DNA of 52,593 bases from RGIG9115 sp045648165 (GTDB lineage Bacteria > Bacillota > Clostridia > UBA1381): the NCBI GenBank assembly GCA_045648165.1, contig JAZRNL010000052.1, positions 1 to 52,593 of the forward strand, given 5' to 3'. The position numbers and the translations under genes were made by a program. The notes under the pieces are model-generated. The model was not told where the DNA came from. It saw only the letters and a program-made list of their open reading frames with translations, and ran no database searches. The stretch's first letter is position 1. Each line of letters starts with the position of its first letter. Shown here one piece after another: positions 1 to 8,642 of the stretch.

Positions 1-64
1 GGAGATTCGAACTCCGGACAACTTGATTAAAAGTCAAGTGCTCTGCCAACTGAGCTAATGGCCC
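1..64 (-). tRNA. tRNA-Lys (TTT), partial
   Basis: The reverse strand reads GGGCCATTAGCTC from base 64, a normal tRNA 5' half. The anticodon loop CTTTTAA gives anticodon TTT. The acceptor 3' side lies left of base 1, so the gene is cut by the window edge. It is the last visible gene of a five-tRNA cluster. Confidence 0.93.
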
Positions 65-140
65 TGGCAGGGATAGCAGGATTCGAACCTACGAAATGCC
101 GGAATCAAAATCCGGTGCCTTACCGCTTGGCTATATCCCT
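65..140 (-). tRNA. tRNA-Gln (TTG)
   Basis: A full cloverleaf can be read on the reverse strand: acceptor AGGGATA pairs with TATCCCT, loop TTTTGAT gives anticodon TTG, and the T-loop is GTTCGAATC. The CCA end is encoded and abuts the 5' end of tRNA-Lys with no gap. Confidence 0.95.
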
Positions 141-197
141 ATACATCAGGGGTTATCCTGCTAATATATATCAACCGCTTGGGTTAATAGATTAAAG

Positions 198-275
198 TGG
201 GGTGGATAGTGGGATTCGAACCCACGACATTCAGTGCCACAAACTGACGCTCTAACCAACTGAACTATATCCACC
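198..275 (-). tRNA. tRNA-His (GTG)
   Basis: Reverse-strand cloverleaf with anticodon GTG in loop TTTGTGG. The acceptor has the extra G at -1 paired with C73 that is typical of tRNA-His, and CCA is encoded at 198-200. Confidence 0.95.
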
Positions 276-286
276 ATATAAAAAAA

Positions 287-363
<77 letters not shown>

Positions 364-368
364 ATAAT

Positions 369-442
<74 letters not shown>

Positions 443-475
443 ATATCAAACGTCAGCTCACAACTGACGATGATT

Positions 476-504
476 ATTATAGCAAAGGATGGATAGATTG
501 TCAA
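476..504 (-). promoter_or_regulatory. sigma-A promoter of the tRNA cluster
   Basis: On the reverse strand TTGACA (504-499) and TATAAT (481-476) are separated by 17 bp. Both boxes match consensus exactly. A small hairpin, CGTCAG/CTGACG near 450-470, lies in the leader before tRNA-Gly. The rest of the 443-747 gap is AT-rich and holds only this promoter and the one for the next gene. Confidence 0.85.
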
Positions 505-688
505 CACTTTTTTTTAGTTTTAGTCAAATTGTTTATTGTTTTAGTTTCAAACAATGCTTATTGCATATATTTTACACATAACACCACTATTTTTAACTGT
601 ATATCGGTATTTTATTCGGCATTTGCAATATTAAAATAGCTTTTTATTTGTGTTCTATAATGAAAGTTTAAATATATTTCTAAAAGTC

Positions 689-717
689 TTGGCAAAATGG
701 AGAAATTGTGGTATTAT
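689..717 (+). promoter_or_regulatory. promoter of the psiE-like gene
   Basis: TTGGCA at 689-694 and TATTAT at 712-717 are separated by 17 bp. They lie 30 bases upstream of the start codon at 748. Confidence 0.6.
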
Positions 718-747
718 TAAAGAAAATGTTTACAGGAGATTACATTT

Positions 748-1173
748 ATGAGAAAAAAGTTGCAAGATGTAATGTTTGAAGCGAGTTATTTGTTTGAGCT
801 TATAGTTTCAGTAATCGTTGGTATTTCCATACTCATTTTGTCTGTTAGGTTTGTTGCGGATATTTTTAAAGGTTCAGTGTTTGCCGGAGGTGTTGATGCT
901 TTGGTTGAAATACTTGATAATGCAATAATTCTCGCAATCGGAGCAGAACTTATAAAAATGCTTTGTAAGCACACTCCCGAAACAGTAATAGAAGTTCTTG
1001 CTTTTGCACTGGCACGTCAGCTTATTGTTTGCCATGCGGCTTCATGGGAAAATCTTATAACAGTTATAGCCATAGCAATTCTTTTTGCAGTAAGACGTTT
1101 CTTGTTGAAGCGCCATGATATGGTTGAAACTCCTGATGGCCTTATTGAGGAAGAAAATTGTAATGAAGATTGA
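748..1173 (+). CDS. PsiE-family membrane protein
   Basis: A 141-residue integral membrane protein resembling the phosphate-starvation-inducible PsiE family (PF06146), whose molecular function is unknown. Hydrophobic segments lie at about residues 15-40, 50-70 and 95-115, with a charged C-terminus. The segment around residues 75-100 (HTPETVIEVLAFALARQLIV) is the most family-like part. The ATG at 748 follows an AGGAGA site at a good distance. The gene has its own promoter and precedes a radical SAM gene by 28 bases, so the two may be co-transcribed. Nothing in the sequence points to phosphate control here. Confidence 0.7.
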   Translation: MRKKLQDVMFEASYLFELIVSVIVGISILILSVRFVADIFKGSVFAGGVDALVEILDNAIILAIGAELIKMLCKHTPETVIEVLAFALARQLIVCHAASWENLITVIAIAILFAVRRFLLKRHDMVETPDGLIEEENCNED

Positions 1174-1201
1174 TTATATGTTTTAAGGAGTTTTTTGAAA
1201 T

Positions 1202-2140
1202 ATGGTGCATAATGTGTATGAAGATGGGAAGATGTACTATTCTCTTGATAATTATTTTAAAAAAAGGTATGGTGCTAAGGTTTTTAAGGTTTCTTTAAAT
1301 GCGGGGTTTACATGCCCGAATATTGACGGCACAAAAGGCTTTGGCGGTTGTACTTATTGCTCGTCATCCGGAAGTGGAGACTTTGCAGGCAATCCGTCTG
1401 AGAGCCTTGAAATTCAGTTTAAAAATATAGTAGAAGTTATGCACCGGAAATGGAAAAATGTTTCGCTTTATATGCCTTATTTCCAGGCTCATACAAATAC
1501 ATATGCACCGGTATCCCGTCTTAAACAGGTCTTTGAACCGTTTATTGGAAAAGAGGGTGTAGTGGGGCTTGACATTGCGACAAGGTCAGATGCTTTGAGT
1601 GATGAAGTTATTGAATATCTTTGTGATATAAATAAAAGAACAGACCTTATAGTAGAACTCGGACTTCAGACCGTTTTTGATGAAACGGGGAAACGTATAA
1701 ACCGTTGTATGTCTTATGATGAATACTTAAGAGGATATAAGGTTCTTAAAGAGCGGGGAATAAAGGTTTGTGTGCACCTGATTGACGGACTTCCCGGTGA
1801 AACTCCCGAAATGATGCTGGAAAGCGCCAGGCAGACGGCGGCTCTTTCTCCGGATTTTGTAAAACTCCATCTCCTTCATGTCATAAAAGGAACAAAGCTC
1901 GCCGCCGAGTATGAACGCTGTGAGTTTGAAACACTTTCTATGGATGGGTATATTGATATTATTATAAAACAGCTTGAACTTTTTTCGCCGGAAACCGTTA
2001 TTGCAAGGCTTACAGGAGATGGGAAAAGAAGCGAGCTCGTAGCTCCTTTATGGAGCCTTAAAAAGTTTGAGGTTTTAAATGCAATAGATCGTGAAATGAA
2101 ACTAAGAGAAACATTTCAGGGCAGGCTTTTTGAAGGATAA
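1202..2140 (+). CDS. TIGR01212-family (YhcC-like) radical SAM protein
   Basis: A 312-residue radical SAM enzyme. The cluster motif near residue 38 reads CPNIDGTKGFGGCTYC: cysteines 3 and 16 bound the motif, and the long insert between the first and second cysteine is characteristic of the YhcC/TIGR01212 group rather than of the plain CxxxCxxC type. The sequence VELGLQTVFDETGKRINR in the middle is also typical. The exact reaction of this family is not established; a role in tRNA or rRNA modification is often suggested. AAGGAG lies 11 bases before the ATG. Confidence 0.85.
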   Translation: MVHNVYEDGKMYYSLDNYFKKRYGAKVFKVSLNAGFTCPNIDGTKGFGGCTYCSSSGSGDFAGNPSESLEIQFKNIVEVMHRKWKNVSLYMPYFQAHTNTYAPVSRLKQVFEPFIGKEGVVGLDIATRSDALSDEVIEYLCDINKRTDLIVELGLQTVFDETGKRINRCMSYDEYLRGYKVLKERGIKVCVHLIDGLPGETPEMMLESARQTAALSPDFVKLHLLHVIKGTKLAAEYERCEFETLSMDGYIDIIIKQLELFSPETVIARLTGDGKRSELVAPLWSLKKFEVLNAIDREMKLRETFQGRLFEG

Positions 2141-2170
2141 AATCAAAGTCTAAAAATTTTTCAAAAACTA

Positions 2171-2199
2171 TTGTAATTCGACATGTTTTGTGATACAAT
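2171..2199 (+). promoter_or_regulatory. promoter of the pot operon
   Basis: TTGTAA (2171-2176), a 17-bp spacer and TACAAT (2194-2199). The promoter covers the in-frame GTG at 2190, which therefore cannot be the translation start of potA. Confidence 0.7.
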
Positions 2200-2234
2200 T
2201 GCATCATAATTTTTTTGTTATTGGGGGTAGAGAA

Positions 2235-3275
2235 TTGGAGAATATTATCAGTTTGCAAAACATTGGTGTTGCGTTTGACGAAGATGTTATATTAAGCGGA
2301 ATAAATCTTGATATACGCGACAAAGAGTTTGTAACACTTCTCGGTCCTTCCGGCTGCGGAAAGACTACAACACTTCGTATTATTGGCGGATTTCAGAAGC
2401 CAACTATGGGAGATGTGTTTTTTGAGGGTGAGAGAATTAATGATGTTCCTCCGTATAAAAGAAATGTAAACACCGTATTTCAACGGTATGCGTTGTTTCC
2501 CCACCTGAATGTATATGAAAATATAGCATTCGGACTAAAGGTTGCAAAGCTTTCGGAAAAAGAAATACGAACAAGGGTTTCAGAAATGCTTAAACTCGTA
2601 AACCTTACGGGTTTTGAGAAACGTTCTGTAAACAGGCTTTCAGGCGGTCAGCAGCAACGTGTGGCAATAGCACGCGCTCTTGTAAATCGTCCGAAAGTAC
2701 TTTTACTGGATGAGCCTTTGGGAGCTCTTGACCTTAAGCTCAGAAAGGAAATGCAGCGTGAACTGAAGCGCATCCAACAAAGTCTGGAAATAACCTTTGT
2801 ATACGTAACTCACGACCAGGAAGAAGCTCTTACTATGAGCGATACAGTTGTTGTAATGAAGGACGGAGATATCCTCCAGGTAGGAACTCCCGTTGATATA
2901 TATAATGAGCCTAAAAATGCCTTCGTTGCAGATTTTATAGGCGAAAGTAATATTTTAAATGGAATTATGAGAGATGATTTTCTCGTAGAAATAAGCGGCA
3001 GGCAATTCAAATGTGTTGATAGTGGCTTTGGGCAGAATACCCCTGTGGATGTGGTAATCCGGCCGGAGGATATAACAATTATCCCAGAAGATAAGGCGGA
3101 AATTACAGGTGTTGTTAAAACTGTAACCTTCAAGGGCGTGCATTATGAAATGGTTATTGAAGCCTACGATTTTAACTGGCTTGTTCATTCAACAAAGGCA
3201 GCAGAAGAGGGTATGACTGTGGGCATAGGATTTACTCCTGATGATATCCATATTATGTACAAAATGGCTCAATAA
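2235..3275 (+). CDS. potA: spermidine/putrescine ABC transporter ATP-binding protein PotA
   Basis: ATPase of a polyamine importer, 346 residues. Walker A is GPSGCGKTT, the signature is LSGGQQQRVAIARAL, Walker B is VLLLDEPLGALD, and the H-loop is THDQEEAL. A C-terminal TOBE-like domain follows from about residue 270. I chose TTG at 2235 as the start because GGGGGTAG precedes it closely and the upstream in-frame GTG at 2190 lies inside the promoter spacer. It is the first gene of potA-potB-potC-potD and is followed by potB after 11 bases. Confidence 0.93.
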   Translation: MENIISLQNIGVAFDEDVILSGINLDIRDKEFVTLLGPSGCGKTTTLRIIGGFQKPTMGDVFFEGERINDVPPYKRNVNTVFQRYALFPHLNVYENIAFGLKVAKLSEKEIRTRVSEMLKLVNLTGFEKRSVNRLSGGQQQRVAIARALVNRPKVLLLDEPLGALDLKLRKEMQRELKRIQQSLEITFVYVTHDQEEALTMSDTVVVMKDGDILQVGTPVDIYNEPKNAFVADFIGESNILNGIMRDDFLVEISGRQFKCVDSGFGQNTPVDVVIRPEDITIIPEDKAEITGVVKTVTFKGVHYEMVIEAYDFNWLVHSTKAAEEGMTVGIGFTPDDIHIMYKMAQ

Positions 3276-3286
3276 GGAGGACGGAA

Positions 3287-4096
3287 ATGAAAAGTAAGTT
3301 ACTTGCAGCTCCGTACCTTGTATGGATGGTAGTTTTTATTATTGTGCCGCTTATAATGGTAGCCTATTTTGCTTTTACCGACGGAAACGGTAATTTTACC
3401 CTTGATTATATAGCAAATGTAGCTCAGTACAGCAATATTTTTGTTCGCTCCATTTGGCTTGCGGCAATTGCCACGGTTATTTGTCTTGTGATTGCATATC
3501 CTGTGTCATTTATTCTTGCACGTATGGATAAAAGTGTAAGGGGAACTATGCTTATGATAGTTATGCTTCCTATGTGGATGAACTTTCTTCTTCGGACCTA
3601 TGCATGGATGACATTGCTTGGAAACAATGGTCTTATAAACCAGTTCTTAGGGATTTTTGGTATTGGACCCTTCAAAATGCTGAATACCCAGGGTGCGGTG
3701 GTTCTTGGAATGGTATATAACTATCTTCCTTATATGATACTGCCTCTTTACACCGTTATGAGCAAGATCGACAATTCCCTTCTTGAAGCTGCGGCAGACC
3801 TTGGTTGTAACAATATTCTTACAACTGCAAAAATAGTTGTGCCACTGAGTATTCCCGGTATGATGTCGGGGATTACCATGGTTTTTGTGCCTGCTATCAG
3901 TACATTCATAATTTCAAGAATGCTTGGGGGCGGTGGGAACCTTCTTATAGGCGACCTTATAGAAATGCAGTTTTTAGGCACATCCTATAATCCAAATCTT
4001 GGCGCCGGAATATCACTTGTTCTTATGGTAATCATTCTGCTTATAATGACAATTATGAATCAGTTTGATGCAGATGACGACAAAGTTCTTATGTAA
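3287..4096 (+). CDS. potB: spermidine/putrescine ABC transporter permease PotB
   Basis: A 269-residue inner-membrane permease with about six transmembrane segments. The cytoplasmic EAA loop reads EAAADLGCNNILTTAKIVVP, the ATPase-docking motif of binding-protein-dependent permeases. A strong AAGGAGG site lies just before the ATG. It forms the transmembrane channel together with PotC. Confidence 0.92.
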   Translation: MKSKLLAAPYLVWMVVFIIVPLIMVAYFAFTDGNGNFTLDYIANVAQYSNIFVRSIWLAAIATVICLVIAYPVSFILARMDKSVRGTMLMIVMLPMWMNFLLRTYAWMTLLGNNGLINQFLGIFGIGPFKMLNTQGAVVLGMVYNYLPYMILPLYTVMSKIDNSLLEAAADLGCNNILTTAKIVVPLSIPGMMSGITMVFVPAISTFIISRMLGGGGNLLIGDLIEMQFLGTSYNPNLGAGISLVLMVIILLIMTIMNQFDADDDKVLM

Positions 4097-4111
4097 GGAG
4101 GTAAGTTTGAA

Positions 4112-4180
4112 TTGAATTGCCAATATTCCGTGTCTGTTCCGGCTTATGCACAAATAGTATCCTGTGCCGAAACAGCTTAG
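4112..4180 (+). CDS. possible 22-codon leader-like ORF between potB and potC
   Basis: After the potB stop codon there is an AAGGAGGT site (about 4095-4102) that does not serve potC, which starts 137 bases further on. About ten bases after this site a TTG opens a 22-residue ORF (LNCQYSVSVPAYAQIVSCAETA). An imperfect inverted repeat, TGTTCCGGC/GCCGAAACA, lies within it, and an eight-T run follows near 4193. It could be a leader peptide with an attenuator, or chance. I cannot assign a function. Confidence 0.2.
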   Translation: MNCQYSVSVPAYAQIVSCAETA

Positions 4181-4238
4181 TAATTTGAGCAGTTTTTTTT
4201 AGACTAAAGGATATGAAAGGAGTTATCGTTTATTAAGA

Positions 4239-5030
4239 ATGAAGAAATTATCAAAACTATATCTTGCACTCGTTCTTTTGTTCTTCTATGTGCCGATATT
4301 TGTACTTATAGTGTTTTCTTTTAACGAAACAAAGAGCCGTTCGGTGTTCTCGGGATTTACTCTTGATTGGTATGCAAAGCTTTTCCAGAACGAGCTTATT
4401 CTTACATCACTTCGCAATACCATTATTGTATCAGTGCTTGCGGCGGTGATTGCCACAATTCTTGGAACGGTTGCGGCGGTTGGTATAAATGCGATGCGCA
4501 AGCCTGTTAAGTTAACAGTAATGCAAATCACTAACCTTCCCATCATAAACCCTGAAATTGTAACAGGTGTTTCTCTTATGCTCCTTTTTGTGTTTTTTGC
4601 AGCGAGGATGAACTTTGAGTTTGGGTTTGTGACTTTGATTATTGCACATATAACCTTTAATGTGCCATATGTAATACTAAATGTTATGCCTCGTTTCAGG
4701 CAGATGAATCCCTATTTATATGAAGCGGCTCAGGATCTTGGATGTAATCCTGTAAAAGGCTTTTTTAAGGTAATTCTTCCTGAGATATTGCCGGGAGTGT
4801 TTTCGGGATTTCTTATGTCGTTTACGTTCTCTCTTGACGATTTTATCGTTAGCTATTTTACAAGCGGAGCTACTAGCCAGACCTTGCCTGTAACGATTTA
4901 TTCTATGACAAGGCGTAAAATAAGCCCTGAAATCAATGCTCTTTCAACCATAATATTTATTGTTGTTGTGATAGTGCTGATTACAAAAAATGTTATTGAA
5001 ACAAGAGCTGCAAAGAGGGAGGGTAAATGA
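4239..5030 (+). CDS. potC: spermidine/putrescine ABC transporter permease PotC
   Basis: A 263-residue permease with about six membrane segments and the EAA loop EAAQDLGCNPVKGFFKVILP. AAAGGAG precedes the ATG at about 15-20 bases, a longer distance than usual, while a potential alternative start close to it is absent. Its TGA stop overlaps the start of potD (ATGA). Confidence 0.92.
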   Translation: MKKLSKLYLALVLLFFYVPIFVLIVFSFNETKSRSVFSGFTLDWYAKLFQNELILTSLRNTIIVSVLAAVIATILGTVAAVGINAMRKPVKLTVMQITNLPIINPEIVTGVSLMLLFVFFAARMNFEFGFVTLIIAHITFNVPYVILNVMPRFRQMNPYLYEAAQDLGCNPVKGFFKVILPEILPGVFSGFLMSFTFSLDDFIVSYFTSGATSQTLPVTIYSMTRRKISPEINALSTIIFIVVVIVLITKNVIETRAAKREGK

Positions 5031-6262
5031 TGAAAAAACTGATTTTATTCCTGTGTGCTCTTTTTGCGCTTACAGCTTGCTCGGAAGATACAGTTGAAGA
5101 AGCGGAGATTGCCACCCTGAGCGTTTCCGATATAGGATATTATGAACGTTTTAAGGACGATAATATTTCAATTAACGTGTATAACTGGGGCGAATATATT
5201 GCTGATGGAAGTGATGATGGAATTCTTGATGTAAATTCCGAATTTACAAAGCTTACGGGAATTAAGGTAAACTACAGTACTTATGCCACAAATGAGGAAC
5301 TTTACGCAAAGCTGAAAGGCGGCGGCTCAAACTATGATATCATAATCCCTTCTGAATATATGATTTCCAGGATGATAAGTGAGGATATGCTTCTGCCCCT
5401 TGACATGAACAATATCCCCAACTTTAAAAATATCACTTCAACATTTACTAATCTTGACTATGATCCCGGAAATAAATACTCTGTGCCCTACACATGGGGA
5501 ACTGTTGGCATTATTTATGATAACACGGCTATATCAAGCGATGACTTCGGCTGGGAAATTCTCTGGGACGAAAAATATAAAGACCAGATACTAATGTTTG
5601 ACAATCCCAGAGACGCGTTTGCAGTGGCGGAGCTTTATCTTGGCTATTCTCTGAATACCGAAGAGCCAGAACAACTCTCCCGTGCGGCAGAGATTCTTAA
5701 AGAGCAAAAATCTCTCGTTCAGGCATACGTGATGGATGAGATTTTTGATAAAATGGGAGCTGGAGAAGCATTACTTGCGCCTTACTATGCAGGTGATGCA
5801 ATAACCCTTATGGATGAATATGACCATCTTGGTTTTGTAATCCCTGAAAGCGGAACAAATTTGTTTATAGATGCAATGTGTGTGCCAAAAGGCGCTCGTA
5901 ATAAAGAAGCGGCAGAGATGTATATAAATTTTATGTGTGAGCCTGATGTTGCATATTCCACCACATCGTATATAGGTTATTCCACGCCGAATGACGGTGC
6001 TCTCGCTATGGTTGATGACGAGGTTAAAAACGACGGAATATCCTACCTCAGCAAAGATTATCTTGATGCCAAAACCGAGGTTTACACAAACCTTTCTAAT
6101 GATGCTAACCGCATTATGCAGGAAAAGTGGACAGAGATGAAGTCCAGCGAAGAGAATAATCAGAACCCCTGGCTTGTACCTATATTTATGGTTGGATGCA
6201 TACTGCTCTCTGTGGGGATTTTGATTTATAGGCATATTAAGAATAAAAAAGATATATTCTGA
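5027..6262 (+). CDS. potD: spermidine/putrescine-binding lipoprotein PotD with C-terminal membrane anchor
   Basis: Extracytoplasmic polyamine-binding protein of 411 residues. It has a lipoprotein signal peptide ending in the lipobox LTAC, then a type 2 periplasmic-binding fold typical of PotD/PotF (INVYNWGEYI near residue 50; SEYMISRM; LGYSLNTEEPE). Unlike standard PotD, the last 35 residues contain a hydrophobic segment (WLVPIFMVGCILLSVGILIY) followed by RHIKNKKD, which looks like a transmembrane anchor with a positive cytoplasmic tail. The protein may therefore be tethered at both ends. The start overlaps the potC stop. Confidence 0.9.
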   Translation: MMKKLILFLCALFALTACSEDTVEEAEIATLSVSDIGYYERFKDDNISINVYNWGEYIADGSDDGILDVNSEFTKLTGIKVNYSTYATNEELYAKLKGGGSNYDIIIPSEYMISRMISEDMLLPLDMNNIPNFKNITSTFTNLDYDPGNKYSVPYTWGTVGIIYDNTAISSDDFGWEILWDEKYKDQILMFDNPRDAFAVAELYLGYSLNTEEPEQLSRAAEILKEQKSLVQAYVMDEIFDKMGAGEALLAPYYAGDAITLMDEYDHLGFVIPESGTNLFIDAMCVPKGARNKEAAEMYINFMCEPDVAYSTTSYIGYSTPNDGALAMVDDEVKNDGISYLSKDYLDAKTEVYTNLSNDANRIMQEKWTEMKSSEENNQNPWLVPIFMVGCILLSVGILIYRHIKNKKDIF

Positions 6263-6301
6263 CACAAAAAAAGCTGTGAAATTCACAGCTTTTTTTGTGT
6301 C
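6261..6301. terminator. bidirectional terminator between potD and the L,D-transpeptidase gene
   Basis: A perfect 20-bp inverted repeat (6261-6280 and 6282-6301). The arms read GACAC, seven A, GCTGTGAA on one side and the complement on the other, so a U-tract follows the GC-rich core in either direction. It serves both convergent genes. Confidence 0.9.
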
Positions 6302-7523
6302 AGTAGTTTGTTATGTGAACTGTTGTATACATAGGGATAAGGTCTATGAGCCAGTGCATATCCTTGGGTTGAAGCCTTACGCAACCGGCTGAAAGGTTCA
6401 TACCAACTCTGTCGTCATAGGGGGTGCCGTCGTATTTTATTAAGGTTGTGTGGATAGCATATCCACCATTAAATCTCATTATGGGACCCACATAGTATTT
6501 TGCATATGGCCATATTGCAACTCTTTCATAGTATTTGAAAGTACCCACACAGGTTGGGGTGTATGTTTTACCTACAGCGCAGGTAATGTCACGAACAAGA
6601 CTCCAGTTGTTGGTTGAACCCTTATAAACTCTAAGCGTATAATCTGCCTTTGAAACCCATATCAGATACTCGGTATCGCTGCTAAGGTTAAGGGTGTTAA
6701 TATGCTGAGTTTTTTCAAAGTTCCGGATTTCGCGTTTGACAGCTTCTGAACCGGAAACTACTGCATTGATATGGTCAGGCTCGTTCTGAATAAGATACCA
6801 TGCGCCAACAACATCTGCAAATGAAGTTAGGGGGATGTAGGGTATTTCGTCAAAGGTTATTACAGGGCCCTCAAGAGTGTGACTGCTTCCAAAGGCGGTC
6901 ATTTCTTTCGAACCGACATACAAAACTAAAGGAGTTTCTAAAATCCAGTAGGTTATTTTGCCTGTTTCAACATCATATTCTATATGCGATATATCCATGC
7001 TGTTGGCTCCTGCAGCGGCAGGAACATACAGTACACCGTCGTAGTAACGGGGAGTGGGATACAGGTTGATTGGCTTATAATCTCTGTAGAATTCAACTGG
7101 CTTTGTTTCGGAAGGAATTCCGTGGAGATGGAAAGTGCTTACATTTACCGGAACTTCGTTTTCCAGATATGTATATGTTTGAAGCTCAATGCTATCTCCT
7201 GCTTTGTATGTAGTTTCGTAATACTGAACTGCGTCAAAACCGGTTTCTACCATTAGAGTAAATTTCTTTCCTGTACTGAATTCAGGGACATTAAAACTTG
7301 CTACTGCAACGGAATTTTCTGCACTTACGGACATTTCGGCTTCGTATGTAGCGGTATCATCCGAAAGTTTCAGCCGGGCATTAAAATCAACATTTCCGAT
7401 GCTTTGTGTAATGTCAAATACAACGTCAACCTTGTTGCAAAGAGTTGCCTCCTCGGCATATACTGCTCCGAAGAACAAGTTTAGGGATATAAACGAAAAT
7501 AAAAGAAAAATTATTTTTTTCAT
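6300..7523 (-). CDS. L,D-transpeptidase (YkuD domain) with N-terminal extracellular region
   Basis: A secreted 407-residue cell-wall enzyme. A signal peptide (MKKIIFLLFSFISLNLFFGAVYA) is followed by a region of about 250 residues with no clear family, then a C-terminal YkuD domain from about residue 275. The catalytic motif is seen as AIHTT about 25 residues before LSAGCVRL, which contains the nucleophile cysteine. YkuD enzymes cross-link peptidoglycan or attach proteins to it. I chose ATG at 7523 because AAAGGA lies about nine bases upstream; the longer ORF from 7565 has no ribosome site. It is convergent with potD. Confidence 0.85.
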   Translation of the reverse strand: MKKIIFLLFSFISLNLFFGAVYAEEATLCNKVDVVFDITQSIGNVDFNARLKLSDDTATYEAEMSVSAENSVAVASFNVPEFSTGKKFTLMVETGFDAVQYYETTYKAGDSIELQTYTYLENEVPVNVSTFHLHGIPSETKPVEFYRDYKPINLYPTPRYYDGVLYVPAAAGANSMDISHIEYDVETGKITYWILETPLVLYVGSKEMTAFGSSHTLEGPVITFDEIPYIPLTSFADVVGAWYLIQNEPDHINAVVSGSEAVKREIRNFEKTQHINTLNLSSDTEYLIWVSKADYTLRVYKGSTNNWSLVRDITCAVGKTYTPTCVGTFKYYERVAIWPYAKYYVGPIMRFNGGYAIHTTLIKYDGTPYDDRVGMNLSAGCVRLQPKDMHWLIDLIPMYTTVHITNY

Positions 7524-7732
7524 ATGTAAAAATCCTTTCATAGTTATCATTATATATTCTAACATAAACTACATAAATATTAAAGCCTTTTTATATAAAT
7601 TCTTTGTTTTGTACAAAAAACATTTTAATTTTTTATATTTATATGTATGATGATGTTTTTGTATATTTATACGTAAATTTGACCAAAAAATAGCATAAAT
7701 GTGTTGAAAAATAAAAATTTATGCAAAAAGAC

Positions 7733-7761
7733 TTGATTTTTTTGAGTAAGAGTGGTATAAT
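7733..7761 (+). promoter_or_regulatory. promoter of the amino acid ABC transporter operon
   Basis: TTGATT (7733-7738), 17-bp spacer, TATAAT (7756-7761). Just upstream, GCATAAA (about 7693-7699) and TTTATGC (about 7719-7725) form an inverted repeat that could be an operator. No riboswitch or T-box is visible. Confidence 0.75.
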
Positions 7762-7795
7762 TGCTTCATTAAAAAACTGAAAAGAGGTATTTAAA

Positions 7796-8548
7796 ATGAA
7801 AAAAATTCTTAGTTTAATTTTATGTGCAGGTATTTGTGTTACAGCTCTTGCAGGTTGTGGCGGAACAGGTGATGCACCGGAAACAGATAGCAAAGTTATC
7901 ACAATGGCAACAAGTGCCGACTTCGAGCCTTACGAGTATTATGAAAATGATGAAATCGTAGGTATTGATATTGATATTATGAATGCAGTTTGCGAAAAAA
8001 TCGGTATGGAGCTTAAGCCTGAAGATATGAGCTTTGACTCAGTTATCGGTGCTGCACAGACAGGTAAGGCTGACATCGCTATGAGCGGTATCACAATTAC
8101 TGAAGACAGAAAGAATATGGTTAATTTCACAATTCCTTACACATCAACTACTCAGTCAATCATAGTAGTTGCAGGTAGTGAAATCACAAAGAAAGCTGAT
8201 CTTGAAGGTAAGAAAATCGGTGTTCAGATTAACACAACAGGTGATACACAGGTTACAGAAGAATTCGGTGACGAAGCTGTAGATCGTTACCAGAATGGTG
8301 CTCTTGCTGTAGAAAGCCTTAAGAATGGCAAGATTGATTGCGTTGTTATTGACGGCGAAGTTGCAAAAGCTCTTGTAGATGCAAATGAAGGCCTTGAAAT
8401 CATCGCTGATGCATACTCAATTGAAGAATATGCAATTGCTCTTCAGAAGGGTAACACAGAGCTTCTTGACAAAATCAACGGTGCTCTTGAAGAACTTCTT
8501 GCAGACGGCACAATTGATACAATTATAGCTAAGTATATTGAAGAATAA
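7796..8548 (+). CDS. polar amino acid ABC transporter substrate-binding lipoprotein
   Basis: A 250-residue family 3 solute-binding protein. It has a lipoprotein signal peptide with lipobox LAGC, then the family landmarks FEPYEYYENDEIVGIDIDIM, GAAQTGKADIAMSGITIT and KKIGVQINTTGD. The ligand is likely a polar amino acid, but the sequence does not tell which. AAGAGG precedes the ATG by ten bases. A stable stem-loop directly downstream probably allows more binding protein than permease to be made. Confidence 0.92.
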   Translation: MKKILSLILCAGICVTALAGCGGTGDAPETDSKVITMATSADFEPYEYYENDEIVGIDIDIMNAVCEKIGMELKPEDMSFDSVIGAAQTGKADIAMSGITITEDRKNMVNFTIPYTSTTQSIIVVAGSEITKKADLEGKKIGVQINTTGDTQVTEEFGDEAVDRYQNGALAVESLKNGKIDCVVIDGEVAKALVDANEGLEIIADAYSIEEYAIALQKGNTELLDKINGALEELLADGTIDTIIAKYIEE

Positions 8549-8575
8549 TATACCATTTGAAATTATTGAACTTGT

Positions 8576-8605
8576 AAAAGAGGTAGGCATCTATCTACCT
8601 CTTTT
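8576..8605 (+). terminator. stem-loop between binding-protein and permease genes
   Basis: AAAAGAGGTAG pairs perfectly with CTACCTCTTTT across an eight-base loop. The short trailing T-run suggests partial termination or mRNA 3'-end protection, a common way to keep binding-protein levels above those of the permease. Confidence 0.65.
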
Positions 8606-8642
8606 CTGATTTACATTTTAATGTTGAAAGGAATTAACAGAT

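Noticed and set aside
7640..7732. T-box or amino acid riboswitch upstream of the amino acid transporter
   Set aside because: The transcript would start after 7761, only about 30 bases before the start codon, leaving no room for a leader RNA.
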